DNA from: Procambarus clarkii
Lineage: Eukaryota > Arthropoda > Malacostraca > Decapoda > Cambaridae
Length of the DNA: 64,000 nt
NCBI RefSeq assembly: GCF_040958095.1
Contig: NC_091175.1
Coordinates: forward strand, 21,066,503-21,130,502
Direction: 5' to 3'
Below, piece after piece: positions 1-11,245 of this stretch. The notes under the pieces were generated by a model. The model was given only the letters and a program-made list of their open reading frames with translations. It had not been told where the DNA came from and searched no databases. Both the position numbers and the translations under genes were made by a program. Every line of letters starts with the position of its first letter. The first letter of the stretch is position 1.

Positions 1-62
1 GTTTACCCATGCCCCCTAACCCTGACTTTGCTGACCCTGATCCCGACCCTGATATTCTTTAA
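1..62 (+). pseudogene. 3' end of LINE ORF1 (gag-like), cut by the window edge
   Basis: One frame reads LPMPPNPDFADPDPDPDIL and stops at TAA 60-62. The same Asp/Pro ending occurs in the third copy of this family near 9325-9365 (LPNPDFSDPDPS then stop), directly before its endonuclease start. It is therefore the C-terminus of ORF1; the zinc-knuckle part lies outside the window for this copy. Confidence 0.6.
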
Positions 63-85
63 CGTGCTCTGTTGCTCTTTCGCCT

Positions 86-3000
86 TTGTTTCTTCCTTGT
101 TCTCTGTTTTTGTCCTTTCTCTTCTCGTCGTTGTCCATTCTTCAATGGAACGTTCGAGGTTATTACGCCAATTTCCTCAAACTCCAACTTCTGATTTCGC
201 GGTTTTCGCCCCTTTGTGTCTGTCTCCAGGAGCCGATGCTTGGTGCTCGTCCTGGTCGTTTTCGTGGCTATTCCTTTCTCTCCCCCCCCCCAGCCGTTGC
301 TGGGGCTTCTAATTCTTCTGCTCTTTTGATTCGTGCTGATGTTCCCTTTGTTCCTTTACTTTTTCCTTCGCCTCTCCATTGTTCTGCTGCTCGTATCTTT
401 GTGGGGAAATGGTACAGTTTGTTCCATTTATCTCCCCCCGAGTGTCCCGCTTTCTCTTCCTGATTTGAAACACCTCCTAGACTCCTTGCCGAAGCCTGTG
501 CTCCTGCTGGGTGACTTCAATTGTCGTCATTCTCTTTGGGGTGACGTTCTGACGAATACCCGGGGTTGCCTTCTTGAGCCGTTTCTCCTCTCTTCTTCCC
601 TGTCTCTTCTGAATTCTGGTGAGCCCACTCATTTGGACTCTCGGACTCGCACCCTTTCTTGTCTTGATCTTTCTCTCTGCTCTTCTTCTCTTTACTTAGA
701 TTTCACGTGGCAGGTTCTTGATGACCTCCATGGAAGTGATCATTTCCCCATCGTTGTTTCCTTTTTCTCTTTTCGCCCTTCCCTCTCTTTCCCTAGGTGG
801 CAGTTTGCTAAGGCGGACTGGACCCTATTTACCCTCAGTGCTACTCTCTCTGACCTCTCCCTTCTGCCTCTCTCTCGCGCTCTCCTCTTTTTTCATGACA
901 CTGTCTTCAACGCTGCCCTCCGCTCTATCCCTCGCTCTTCCTCTCGGGGTCCACGGAAGTGCGTTCCCTGGAGGAATGCGGGTTGTGCTCGGGCTGTCCG
1001 CTGTAAGCGTGCAGCCTGGAAGAGGCACCGTCGTAGGCAGACGACCGATTCTTTTCTTTTCTTTCGGAAAGCGAGTGCAGTGGCCCGTAGGTCCATCCGT
1101 ACGGCTAAACGTGAATGTTGGGCATCTTATGTCTCAACAATTACGTCCGAAACTCCTCTGGCCCAGATCTGGAAGCGTATCCGCAAGATAGCGGGTAAAT
1201 TCGTTCCCGATGTTTCACCGGTCCTTCACCTCCATGATACTCTTGTGGCGGACCCGTTGCAGGTCGCTTCCGTACTGGGTTCCCACTTTTCTTCTGTTAG
1301 CTCTGGTCTTCATCTTCCCCAATCTTTTCTTCTTCGTAAACCTGTCCTTGAGTCTCGTCCTTTAGATTTCTGCACTCGTCTTCAACTTCCCTATAATGAT
1401 CCCTTGTCTCTCTCTGACCTTCGTTCTGCCCTGGCCCTCTGCGGTTCTACGGCGGCGGGCTCCGATGGTATTCATTATGAGATGCTTCGCCATCTCCCTC
1501 CGTGCATGTCTCAGTATTTACCGAGTCTGTATAATCGGATCTGGGAGTCGTCGTCAGTCCCTGAGGACTGGCTCGATGCCGTTGTCCTCCCTGTTCGCAA
1601 ACCGGGGTCTCTGGGTACTTCCCCTAAGGACTTTCGCCCTATTGCTCTCACAAGTTGTGTCTGCAAACTCTTTGAACGTATGGTTAACGTTCGTCTGATG
1701 TGGTTCCTGGAACACCATCACCTCCTCTCCCCTTCTCAATTTGGTTTCCACAAGTGCTGCAGCACGACAGATGTCCTGGTGAACTTGGAGGTCTATATTC
1801 GTACTGCTTTTGCTGCGAAGACCTCCGTTGTTGCCGTCCTTTTTGACCTGGAAAAGGCTTACGACACCACTTGGCGATATCATATTCTATCTCAACTTCA
1901 TTCTTTTGGCCTTCGTGGTCATCTCCCTCTCTTTCTCTGCAGCTTCCTCTCTCGTCGTCCCTTTCGGGTGTGCCTTGGTACCGCTCTCTCTGCCTCTTTT
2001 CAGCAATACGAAGGTGTGCCCCAGGGTAGTGTTCTGAGCACTACTCTTTTTCTGGTTGCCCTCAATGGTCTTCTTTCCTCTCTTCCTTCTGGTGTCTTCT
2101 CCGCTCTCTATGTCGATGATCTTACCCTTTGCTGTCAGGGGTGATGATTTGCCTCTCCTTCAGTGCCGTCTTCAACTTGCAATTGATGCCGTGTCGTCTT
2201 GGGCCACCGATCATGGCTTCAAGTTCTCTACTTCTAAGACTTGTGCCATGACTTTTACGCGGAAACGGGTTGTTCTTCGTCCCTCTCTGTCACTTTATGG
2301 TCATCCCCTTGAATACAAAGATTCCGCGAAGCTTTTGGGGTTATCCCTTGACACTCGTTTGTCTTGGTCTCCCCATATCTCTTACCTCCGTGTTGAGTGC
2401 TCTAAAGCCCTTACCCTCCTTCGGGTCTTGTCCCATACTTCTTGGGAGGCAGATAGGCGTACTCTCCTTGCTTTACATTCCTCTCTTGTCCTGTCTAAGC
2501 TCTATTATGGTTGCCCTACTTACTCGTCTGCTTCTCCTACACTTCGCCGTCTTGATGCTTTGCACCATACTGGGTTGCGCCTCAGTTCTGGTGCCTTTCG
2601 TTCGACTCCCGTCCTTAGCTTGTATGTTGACACTGGCTTCCTGTCTCTCCAGGACCGCCGTGATCGCTACTGTCTTCGCTATCTTGCACGGTCCTTACAA
2701 CATCCTTCCTCTCGCCTCTGTCGTGCTTTAACTTTTACCCCTCCTGCGGTTCCTGTTCCTCTTCACCACCTCCCTCTTTCTGTCCAGTTATCTTGCCTCC
2801 AGGATTCTCTTTCCGTTCGTATTTCTAATGTTTCTCCTCGTGTTGTTCCTTCTTTGCCCCCGTGGAGAGTCCCTCTTCCGCGGTTTTGTACTTCCTTGAC
2901 CCGTATCACTAAAGCTTTTACCCCTCCTACGGTTCTAAAACGCCTTTTTCTTGAGCACTTTTCTTCTTACTCCTGCTCCGTTTCTGTCTTCACCGATGGG

Positions 3001-3804
3001 TCTAAGTCTGCAGACGGTGTTGGCTACTCTGTTGTTTTTCCTGATCGCACTTATATGTGTCGCTTACCTCCGGAGACTAGTATCTTTACAGCGGAACTTT
3101 ATGCTATTCTCTATGCTCTTCGTCTCCTGCTTTCTCGTTGTCAGTCTTCCTTTGTAGTTGTTGTTGACTCTCGTAGTTCCCTCATGGCTCTCGGGTCCTT
3201 TAGTCCGGTCCATCCAGTAGTTGTCGAGATCCAGCATTGGCTGTTTCTTGTTCACAGTAAATTTAAGTCGGTTGAGTTTTGTTGGGTTCCCAGCCATATT
3301 GGTGTGTCTTTAAATGAGCGTGCGGATGCTGCCGCCAAGGAAGCTGTCCACTCTTGTCCCGTCTCTCGTAAAGGCATTCCGTATTCCAACTTTTACCCGG
3401 TTATCCATTCCTCCATCCTTACCCGTTGGCAGGCTTCTTGGTTGTCTGTTACTGGTAAGAAGCTACGTACTCTTAAATGTTGTGTTTCCTCGTGGCCGTC
3501 CTCCTTCCACCGTAACTGGCGGTGGGAAACAGCTCTGGCGAGGTTGCGTATTGGCCATACTCGCTTAACACATGGTCACTTGGAGCGCTGCCCTGCTCCT
3601 TATTGTCCTAGTTGCATTGTCCCTCTTACGGTCGTGCATGTCCTTCTTGAATGTCCTGACTTCCAGGACGCGCGTGTGTCTTGCTTTCCGACTGCCCCTC
3701 GCGGTCACCTGTCCCTCAATAGAATTCTTGGTGACTCGGATACTTTTGATATCGTTCGCCTTATGCGTTTTTGTTCTCGTATTGGCATCCTTGGTGATAT
3801 TTAG
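86..3804 (+). pseudogene. LINE ORF2: endonuclease, reverse transcriptase, RNase H (two frameshifts)
   Basis: Three frames join. Positions 86 to about 415 give the endonuclease start (ILQWNVRGYYANF and LCVCLQEPML). About 415-2144 gives the rest of the endonuclease (LLLGDFNCRH, GSDHFPI) and most of RT (FRPIALTS, SPSQFGFH, VLFDLEKAYD, GVPQGSVLS, and the catalytic YVDD at 2109-2120). From about 2140 to the stop at 3804 comes the thumb and RNase H (FTDGS near 2990, FTAEL, VVDSRSS, NERADAAAKEA), then a CPSC-x-H-x-C-type motif near 3600-3650. The first shift is near 410-420; the second is at the G run after YVDD. With two shifts this copy should not make a full ORF2, although every catalytic motif is still legible, so the inactivation looks recent. 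Confidence 0.85.
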
Positions 3805-3889
3805 CGCCCTCTGATTATTTTGCGCATTTGATGGTGCTACATAGCCTTCCCGGTTTGGTGCCTTCTTTTGATAATTACTTACTTCTATC

Positions 3890-4240
3890 ATATCTACATT
3901 TGAAACTGTGTATGGAGTCTGCTTCCACCCTCCACCACATCACTGCCTAATACATTCCATCTGTTAACTACTGACACTGAAAAAGTTCTTTCTAACATCA
4001 CTGTGGCTCATTTGGATACTACGTTTCCACCTGTGTCCCATCAATGCTAAACAGTGTATCTTTATCTACCATGTCAATTCCTCTGAGAAATTTATAGGTA
4101 GTGATCATGTCTCCCCTAACTTTTCTGTCTCCCGGTGTCGTGAGGTTCAGTTCGAGTAATCTTTCCTCGTAGCTCATATTTCTCAGCTCATGAACTAGCC
4201 TGGAGGCATACCTCAACCTTTTCTAACTTTTTGTGTTTGA
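3890..4240 (-). mobile_element. LINE 3'-end fragment (CR1-like), C-terminal RT region
   Basis: The minus strand encodes NMSYEERLLELNL, RKVRGDMITTYKFLRGI and related residues (4216-4019), then a decayed continuation to about 3890. It matches the C-terminal end of the LINE ORF at 11985-14441 (SYEERLEALNM, KRGDMITTYK). It is a 5'-truncated copy abutting the 3' end of LINE copy 1. A second fragment of this type is at 10845-11245. Confidence 0.75.
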
Positions 4241-4811
4241 CTAGGTGTTGACTCCAGGCTGGAACTGCATATTCCAGTATTGGTTTGACATACGTGGTAT
4301 ACAAGGTTCTGAAGGAGAAATTTGCGTAATATTTTCCATTCTATTCGAATATAATTTATTTATTTATTTACTTATTTATTTATTTATATACAAGAAGGTA
4401 CATTGGGGGTTAACAGAGAATGTAGAAATTAAGTTGATTTTACATTCTTGTAAAGCCACTAGCATGCATGGCATTTCGGGCAAGTCCTTAAACCGATAAT
4501 TTTTAGATAATTCACAATAAAATTAACAAAAAATGTTTACGGGTACTTTACAGCTTTATTTCACAGGTACAGATAATTTTAAGTAGAATTATGGTATTTG
4601 TGCTTGGGGTTCTACTACACAAAATCATTTACGTCCTAATAGCAGCATTTACTCTATTAGAACAATATCTAACTCTGGCCCCAGACAGCACTCAGTACCC
4701 TTACTCAAATCTTTGAATATGTTAGATATTAAGTCACTGCACATCCTCTCATGTGTACTCTATATATTTAAAACTCTGAACTGCAATGTCAATCCTGACC
4801 TTAGAAGCTTC
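4241..4811. other. AT-rich spacer with TTTA/TTTATT microsatellite
   Basis: Positions 4352-4388 are an imperfect (TTTA)n tract. The rest is AT-rich with no recognisable coding sequence; it may be the remnant of another dispersed repeat. Confidence 0.5.
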
Positions 4812-6595
4812 CTAAGAGTAAGTAATTATCAAAAGAAGGCACCAAACCAGGAAGGCTATGTAGCACCATCAAATGCGCGGAATAATCAGAGGGCGCTAAA
4901 TATCACCAAGGATGCCAATATGAGAACGAAAACGCATAAGGGGAACGATATCAAAAGTATCCGAGTCGCCAAGAATTCCATTGAGGGACAGGCGACCGCG
5001 AGGGGCGGTTGGAAAGCAAGAGACACGCTCGTCGTGGAAGTCAGGACATTCAAGGAGGACATGCACGACCGTAAGAGGGACAATGCAATTAGGACAATAA
5101 GGAGCAGGGCGGCGCTCCATCAAGTGACCATGGGTGAAGCGAGTATGGCCAATACGTAACCTCGCCAGAGCTGTTTCCCATCGCTGGTTACGGTGGTAGG
5201 AGGACGGCCACCAGGAGACAACATTTAAGAGTACTGTACGTAGTTTGTTACCAGTAACAGACGACCAAGAAGCCTGCCAATGGGTAAAGATGGAGGAATG
5301 GATAACCGGGTAAAAGTCGGAATATGGAATACCTTTACGAGAGATGGGACAAGAGCGGACAGCTTCCTTGGCGGCAGCATCCGCACGCTCATTTAACAAC
5401 CCGTTCTCGCAAATTTAATAAGTCAATATTGACTTATTAGTTGCGTGCATAGGTGACATACTAAACATAATAGTTTCCCTTGAAAAGCGTCATAGAAAAC
5501 ACCGACCTTACCTAACTTACTTAGTATGTTAAAATAAGCATCTTATAGCTTCGTAATTACAATTGTTACTTAACCTATTATAGGTATAGGTTAGGTAATA
5601 ATTGTAATTACGAAGCAATAAGATGCTTATCTTGACATACTAAGTAGGTTAGGTAAGGTCGGTGTTTTCTATGAAGCTTTTCAAGGGAAACTATTATGTT
5701 AAGTATGTCACCTATGCACATATTTAATAAGTCAATACTGACTTATTAAATTTGCGAGAACGGGTTGCATTTAAAGACACACCAATATGGCTGGGAACCC
5801 AACAAAACTCAACCGACTTAAATTTACTGTGGACAAGAAACAGCCAATGCTGGATCTCGACAACTACTGGATGAACCGGATTAAAGGACCCGAAAGCCAT
5901 GAGGGCACTACGAGAGTCAACAATAACAACTACAAAGGAAGACTGACAACGAGAATGCAGGAGACGAAGAGCATAGAGAATAGCATAAAGCTCCGCTGTA
6001 AAGATGCTAGTCTCCGGAGGTAAGCAACACATATAAGTGCGATCAGGAAAACAACAGAGTAGCCAACACCGTCCGCAGACTTAGACCCATTGGTGAAGAC
6101 AGAAACGGAGCGGGAGTGAGAAGAAAAGTGCTCAAGAAAAAAGCGTTTTAGAACCGTAGGAGGGGTAAAAGCTTTAGTGACGTGGGTCAAGGATGTACAA
6201 AACTGCGGAAGGGGGACTCTCCATGGGGGCAAAGAAGGAACAACATGAGGAGAAACATTAGAAATACAAACGGAAAGAGAATCCTGTAGGCGAGATAACC
6301 GGACAGAAAGAGGGAGGTGGTGAAGAGGAACAGGAACCGTAGGAGGGGTAAAAGTTAAAGCACGACAGAGGCAAGAGGAAGGATGTTGTAAGGACCGCGC
6401 AAGATAGCGAAGACAGTAGCGATCACGGCGGTCCTGGAGAGACAGGAAACCAGTGTCAATATACAAGCTAAGGACGGGAGTCGAACGAAAGGCACCAGAA
6501 CTGAGGCGCAACCCAGTATGATGCAAAGCATCAAGACGGCGAAGAGTAGAAGGAGAAGCAGACGAGTAAGCAGGGCAACCATAATCGAGCTTAGC
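4812..6595 (-). mobile_element. RNase H-bearing LINE, copy 2, 5'-truncated, split by a MITE
   Basis: This reverse copy of the 1-3882 family starts at its 3' end near 4812 and is truncated within the RT C-terminal region near 6595. The C-terminal part (5399-4896: NERADAAAKEAV..., CPNCIVPLTVVHVLLECPDF) and the RNase H/RT-thumb part (6590-5775: YGCPAYSSASPS..., FTNGSKSADGVG, FTAELYAILYALR, VDSRSALMAFG) are separated by the foldback MITE at 5397-5767. Frame changes occur near 5950-6030, and TDGS of RNase H reads TNGS here. It is a dead copy, highly similar to copy 1. Confidence 0.86.
5397..5767. mobile_element. Foldback MITE, copy 1, with 7-bp target duplication
   Basis: The element begins CAACCCGTTCTCGCAAATTT and ends with its inverse, ...GCGAGAACGGGTTG; almost the whole 371 bp is two inverted arms meeting near 5580 (AACCTATTATAGGTATAGGTT). 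It interrupts LINE copy 2 and is flanked by CATTTAA at 5390-5396 and 5768-5774. The uninterrupted LINE at about 3309-3316 has this heptamer once (read as TTAAATG on the LINE sense strand), so the empty site confirms the boundaries. There is no coding capacity. The 7-bp duplication does not by itself name a superfamily. Confidence 0.9.
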
Positions 6596-8047
6596 GCAAT
6601 ACGAGGCGACAGTATTCGGCATAAGATGACAATCCTAGAACAACCACAAAAGAAAGGACAAAACAACAAAAGGGGAAGGACAAGGAGGGGAGGACGGAAC
6701 GAAAGCCAAAGCAACTCCCACCCCAAAGTCCGGACCCTTATAACCAAAACGGGGCAGTTTCGGGGCATCCGGGGTCGCAACCAACCTAGCATACAACGCA
6801 GCAGCTGCCTGCACCCACATACATTGAGTAGCATGAGTGAACTGGAGCACGTACAGACAACAATGTCGCACGACTCCGAGTCAAAAGAATCGACGACCCA
6901 ACAGGCAGTATGGCGGAGGCACAACTAGTGAATGTCGCCATGAGACAAGGAAACGGAGCAACCTTCAAACTCGCAAGAATCGAGAGGGGACTCAAGGGTC
7001 ACATCCAACGGACCACAGAGCCCCCGCGGGGTTTCTCAGGGCCCTTAGCCATTTTAACATGCTAAGGGAAGCCCAGGCCAGGTGCTACGAACCGGCACCC
7101 AAGTCTACCAAATGAACTTCTACAAGCTGAACCCCTGAGACGTGTTCACTCGCAGGGGCCTAGTAGGGGATACCACTAATACACAAGAAAACACACACTG
7201 ACCCCAGCAACAGAGAGGGGGAGGACAAGGCAGACTCCCAAAACCAAGCAGAAACAAACAAAAAAGAAAAAACCGTGCAAGTGGACAACGTACCCAGGAA
7301 GAGCAGAGCCGGCCACTATAATAGGTGATAATTAGCTGTGCAGTACCCTGCACCCATACCAGTGACAAAAACTACCTCCTACCCAGAGACAAACAAGGGC
7401 AACAAAACCTCAGCTGACCCCAAGGGTGGCCAAGTACCGAGCAGTAAAAAGACACAGCGGAGGTAGATCCCAAGACGACTTGTGGAAGGAGGCCCCAAGC
7501 CCCAAGGGCAGTGCTTACAGGGCACCTAGGGAAGGGAACCCTAGGCGCATCCAGCCCGAGTACTGTGGAATATTACTCCTGGCTCACACACCACCTGTAG
7601 AGACAGACCACACAAGGCACAGAATTGAAACAAAACAAGAGCCAGAGGCACACGATTTCTCTAGAATTGCATCAGCCAAGAATTGCCGGTTGGATCACCG
7701 GCGCGGGGGTCTGATGCTTCCCCTTTCCCCGCGCCGGTAGCAATATTTCCACCAGAATATTTTCACTCATTCGGCTTTCGTTAGCAATATTTTCACAAGA
7801 ATAAGGGTTTGTTTTGGGGCGCCTACCTTTCTGGGTGCCTGTCTCGGTCAATGGCAGATATGGAATGCTCCCAACCACAGGGGAGTTTCTATAGGCCAGT
7901 GCTCCTCATGCCTCTCTGAGGGGGCCAGGTTCTGGCTTGTTGTCCTCAGTAGGCAAGAACTCCAAGCACATTGACTGATGCTAGAAAGTTATACATATCG
8001 ATTCAGCCTGGATAGCTCCGGGAGGCCGACGGGGCTTCCCCAGAAAG
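6596..8047 (-). mobile_element. DIRS-type retrotransposon fragment: Gag N-terminus, 5' leader and ITR
   Basis: Minus strand. From right to left: an inverted terminal repeat (8047 to about 7690), leader, a Gag-like N-terminus near 7005-6640 (CEFEGCSVSLSHGD, CLRHTACWVVDSFDSESCD; an in-frame stop follows the GDIH residues), and a scrap of tyrosine recombinase (PNTVASY, about 6625-6600). RT, RNase H and most of the recombinase are missing. The element is joined directly to LINE copy 2 at about 6595. Comparison is with the near-complete element at 41127-47503. Confidence 0.8.
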
Positions 8048-8050
8048 TGC

Positions 8051-9810
8051 ATCTCTTCTCCACACCTCTGCAATAGGTGTTGGAAATTTGGACATGGTGC
8101 ATTGAAGTGCCATAGTGAGGCATCTTTTTTGCCCTCTATTTGGTTACTCTGACAATACTTTAAGCTGGATTGTTCGTCTCACGCTCACTGTCTCAACTGT
8201 GGAGAGGCCCATCCCGTGTTTTCACCCTCATGTATTCATTAAAGTGTAGGTTTGAACAGACTGCCCTCCTTTGACATCAGGATCACGTTACTTTCCCTGA
8301 AGCAAAGTGACAGGTCCACCTTCTTTCCCTTTTCTAGCATGACTCGTGCTCCTCTGCCCCACCCTTTTCTCCTCCTCTTCCTCAGTTGTGTTCATGGTGT
8401 GGGGAGCCAGTGGCTGACTGGACAGAACACTCAACGCATGATCCTGTGGTCCCGGGTTCGATCTCGGGCGCCAGCAAGAAACAATGGGCAGAGTTTCTTT
8501 CACCCTGATTCTCCTGTTACCTAGCAGTAAATAGGTACCTGGGAGTTAGTCAGCTGTCACGGGCTGCTTCCTGGGGATGGAGGCCTGGTCGAGGACCGGG
8601 CCATGGGGACACTTAGCCCCGAAATTATCTCAAGATAACCTTAAGATGGTTTGAACCCCAATACTGTACATCCATAATCCCCACCCCCCCCCCCTTCATC
8701 TTCTGCTCTCCTACAGTTTAAGTCCTTAGACTTAGTGCCATTGACTGACATTTCTGCCCCATTTCCCAAGTTTTTCCCTGCCTGTCATTATTCTGTTTGT
8801 GATTCTGCCTCTTTAGTCTTCTTTGCCCAATGTAGGCCCCCCTCTAACTCTGTCCTGTCTTTCTTTTCAGTCCTGCCCCTCTTGTCTTCCAGCCTTCTCC
8901 AGAATGTGACATTTTGGTCTGATATCCACCCTCTGCCTGTTTGTCCTCATGTCACCTACTCTCGTTCTCCTTCCCCACCTCAGACAAATGCGACAATCTC
9001 AGAGTATCTTCATGCCAGCATTCCTGTGTCTTTTAGTCAGAAACACAAACCTGAATCCTCACCTTCTACCTCCCCAGTGAATAAGAAGGCATTAGCCGTC
9101 CCCTTCTTGTACCTCCCTTACTCCTGTCTCCATAGCGGAACCATCTAACATCTCTATATGTAGTCCCATTGCCTTTCTTTCCTCCTCTGATGCTTGCCCC
9201 TTCTCCAGAATGCACTTTTGTTCCTATCCCTCCTCGATCTACCCTTCATGGCACCCAGTCCTCACTACCCTCATCTCACCAGACTGCCGACTCCCATGCC
9301 TCTCTCAACTCTGCCGAGATTGGCCATGCTCCCCAACCCTGATTTCTCTGATCCTGACCCTTCTTAGTTCTGTGCTTTTTACCTATCTCTTTTCTTAGCT
9401 TTGAACTTCTTGTCATAGCTGTTCTTTCTTATTTCTGCTATCAATTGGAATGTCCATGGCTTTTATGCCAATTTTGGTGGGCTGAGGTCTTAGTTTGACA
9501 GTTTTTACTGCTTTGTGTTTGTCTTCGGGGAACTGATGCTTGGCACTCATCTCTTGGTATCTCTCTTATGTTCTGATTTCTCTTCCTGATCTCAAGCATC
9601 TTTTAGACTTGCTGCCAGAACCTTTTCTCTTCTTGGGAGATTTTAACTGTTGTTATCCTCTCTGGGCAATGTCCTTATGATTTCTGTTTAACAATAACTT
9701 TATAACCCAGCCCCCACAAATTAAATGAAAAAGTGTTAACGTTTTGGTCTGTCCTGGCTACATAGTCCCCCCAGCTTGGTGCCTTCTTTGGATATTTATT
9801 TACTTGGTCT
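8051..9810 (+). mobile_element. RNase H-bearing LINE, copy 3: decayed ORF1 and ORF2 start, internally deleted
   Basis: Two zinc knuckles are legible near 8060-8215: CNRCWKFGHGALKC (C-x2-C-x4-H-x4-C) and HCLNCGEAHPVFSPSC. They mark this as ORF1 of the family whose ORF2 begins at position 86. ORF1 continues through a proline/serine-rich stretch to LPNPDFSDPDPS and a stop near 9365. A decayed endonuclease start follows (INWNVHGFYANF near 9440, FLGDFNC near 9640). The copy then jumps to the family 3' end (TTGGTGCCTTCTTTGGATAT, near 9775-9810), so most of ORF2 is deleted. A SINE interrupts it at 8401-8647. Confidence 0.75.
8401..8647 (+). mobile_element. tRNA-headed SINE, copy A
   Basis: The head resembles a tRNA with a B-box-like GGTTCGATCTC and an acceptor-like GGGAGCC start. 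The body has CCTAGCAGTAAATAGGTACC and CAGCTGTCACGGGCTGCTTC; the tail is AGGCCTGGTCGAGGACCGGG...CTCAAGATAACC. Further copies are at 18110, 23734, 29552 and 49852. It interrupts LINE copy 3. Confidence 0.87.
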
Positions 9811-10161
9811 GTCCAGGAATCTTATCAAGCCTTGCTATGTCATGACTTAATAAGGGTCCAGGACAAACCACAATGTCATCACTTTAATTTCAAATGTGTG
9901 TTGTGAGTTAGGTTAACTCTCTTCAGCCACATTGTGACTTACTCTCTGTGTGAATACAACTTTGATGTGGGTCTGAAGTGATTTTGAATGATAAAATATG
10001 ATTTAAAATCAATGTCCAAACAAATTTGTATGAAATAAGTAAAAAAAACTCACCAAGTGGCTTTCAATTGGCAATAGCATATATTTATGTAAACACTGTA
10101 CAGTATTTCGATATGAAACTAAATATATTTAAAGTATTAGTTATTCACTATTTCAATTTTC
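9811..10161. other. Region downstream of the RBFA stop codon
   Basis: AT-rich sequence with no recognisable element; on the minus strand it should hold the RBFA 3' UTR. I could not choose a poly(A) site. Confidence 0.4.
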
Positions 10162-10470
10162 TTATTTATTTTCAAAATCAAATTCTTCAATACCTGTATA
10201 GTCGTCATCCTCCTCTTCCTCTATATATTCTATGTCATCACTTTCAGCAGACCACTCTTGAGGCACACTTAACAAAGCTTCGTCATTGTCTTTACTGCGG
10301 GACTGTTTCCTACACAGCTGTTGATACTTATTGGCCCACTGACGAATTTCCTGGGTTCTTGATATGCTATTAATCATATCTGAACTTTCTTCCAATGTTG
10401 ACAAACTATATTCGTGCGCTTCCTGATTCTTACGATGCTCTGCTCGGGCTCTTACAAGTCTCTCCTGCAC
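10162..10470 (-). CDS. RBFA: RBFA exon 6 (C-terminus and stop)
   Basis: Acceptor GATTTTGTAG|GTG is at 10471/10470. The reading frame continues in phase 0 from exon 5 for 102 codons to TAA at 10164-10162. It encodes a basic helix (VQERLVRARAEHRKNQ), a polar middle with RTQEIRQWANKYQQLCRKQ, and a strongly acidic tail (DDIEYIEEEEDDDYTGIEE). The first codon is GTG, so this is a spliced continuation and not a start. AATAAA overlaps the final codons, but I could not identify the true poly(A) site. A basic helix followed by an acidic tail is compatible with the variable C-terminus of mitochondrial RBFA. Confidence 0.82.
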   Translation of the reverse strand: MQERLVRARAEHRKNQEAHEYSLSTLEESSDMINSISRTQEIRQWANKYQQLCRKQSRSKDNDEALLSVPQEWSAESDDIEYIEEEEDDDYTGIEEFDFENK

Positions 10471-10844
10471 CTACAAAATCCAAGATAGAAATAACATTAA
10501 AAGTACTGTAAAAAAAAAAAAAACAAAAAACAAAAAAAACTGTTGACCTGCATCAGTTTAACACTGCATTGTTTTATTTTTTCATGTCTTGATAAGATTT
10601 ATTATAACATTATGGATTATTCAAAGAGGTGACCCTTCCAAAATTTTCTATGTTTTTCAATCATAAAATAATTGCTCCCATGCATAATTAGTCAAATCTG
10701 TTGGCATTATTCACTTGTTAATCTTCATAAAATAAATTTGTTCTTAAATATCCCTATTTCAGAGTTATACCATTCAAGTGCTCTAAGAGCAAGATACTTT
10801 CTGGTTCCATAAGACCAGAACATTCACACTTATAGGGTGGGGGG

Positions 10845-11245
10845 TATGAGCTACAAGGAGAGACTATGGGAACTAAACCTCACGTTGCTGAAAGACACGA
10901 GTTAGAGGAGACATGATCACCACATACAAGATTCTCAGAGGAATTGAAAGGGTAGATAGATAATTTATTTAACATGGGGTACATGAACAAGAGGACACAG
11001 GTCTAAACTGAGTACCCAGATGAGCCAGAGAGATATTAGAAACAATTATTTTAGTGTCATAGTTAACAAATGGAATGCATTAGGCAGTGATGTGGTGGAG
11101 GCAGACTCTACACACAATTTCAAAGGTAGATATGATAGAGCCCAATAGGCTCAGAAATCTGTACACCAATTGATTGACAGTTGAGAGGTGGGACCAAAGA
11201 GCAAAAGTTCAACCCCCCACAAGCACAACTAGGCAAGTACTTGAT
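10845..11245 (+). mobile_element. LINE 3'-end fragment (CR1-like)
   Basis: The start translates as SYKERLWELNLTLL, followed by a decayed copy of the GDMITTYK region, and ends in a 3' UTR with ATTGATTGACAGTTGAGAGG and CACAACTAGGCAAGTAC. The same 3' UTR motif recurs at 21356-21420. The fragment lies inside RBFA intron 5, antisense to the gene. Confidence 0.7.

Larger units (their letters stand above)
1..3882 (+). mobile_element. RNase H-bearing non-LTR retrotransposon (I-type LINE), copy 1
   Basis: The copy runs in from the left edge with the end of ORF1, then a complete but frame-broken ORF2 (endonuclease, RT, RNase H, C-terminal Cys/His motif), then a ~78-bp 3' UTR. The 3' end is set by comparison with two other copies: all end in a conserved GGTGCCTTCTTTTGATAATT-type sequence followed by ACTTA (here to about 3882, at 4812 in the reverse copy, near 9810 in the third). 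EN-RT-RNase H order is characteristic of the I superfamily of LINEs; I do not assign the clade further. Confidence 0.88.

Noticed and set aside
8735-9148. A host Ser/Pro-rich gene.
   Set aside because: The segment lies between the zinc knuckles and the ORF1 ending of the decayed LINE copy, so it belongs to that ORF1.
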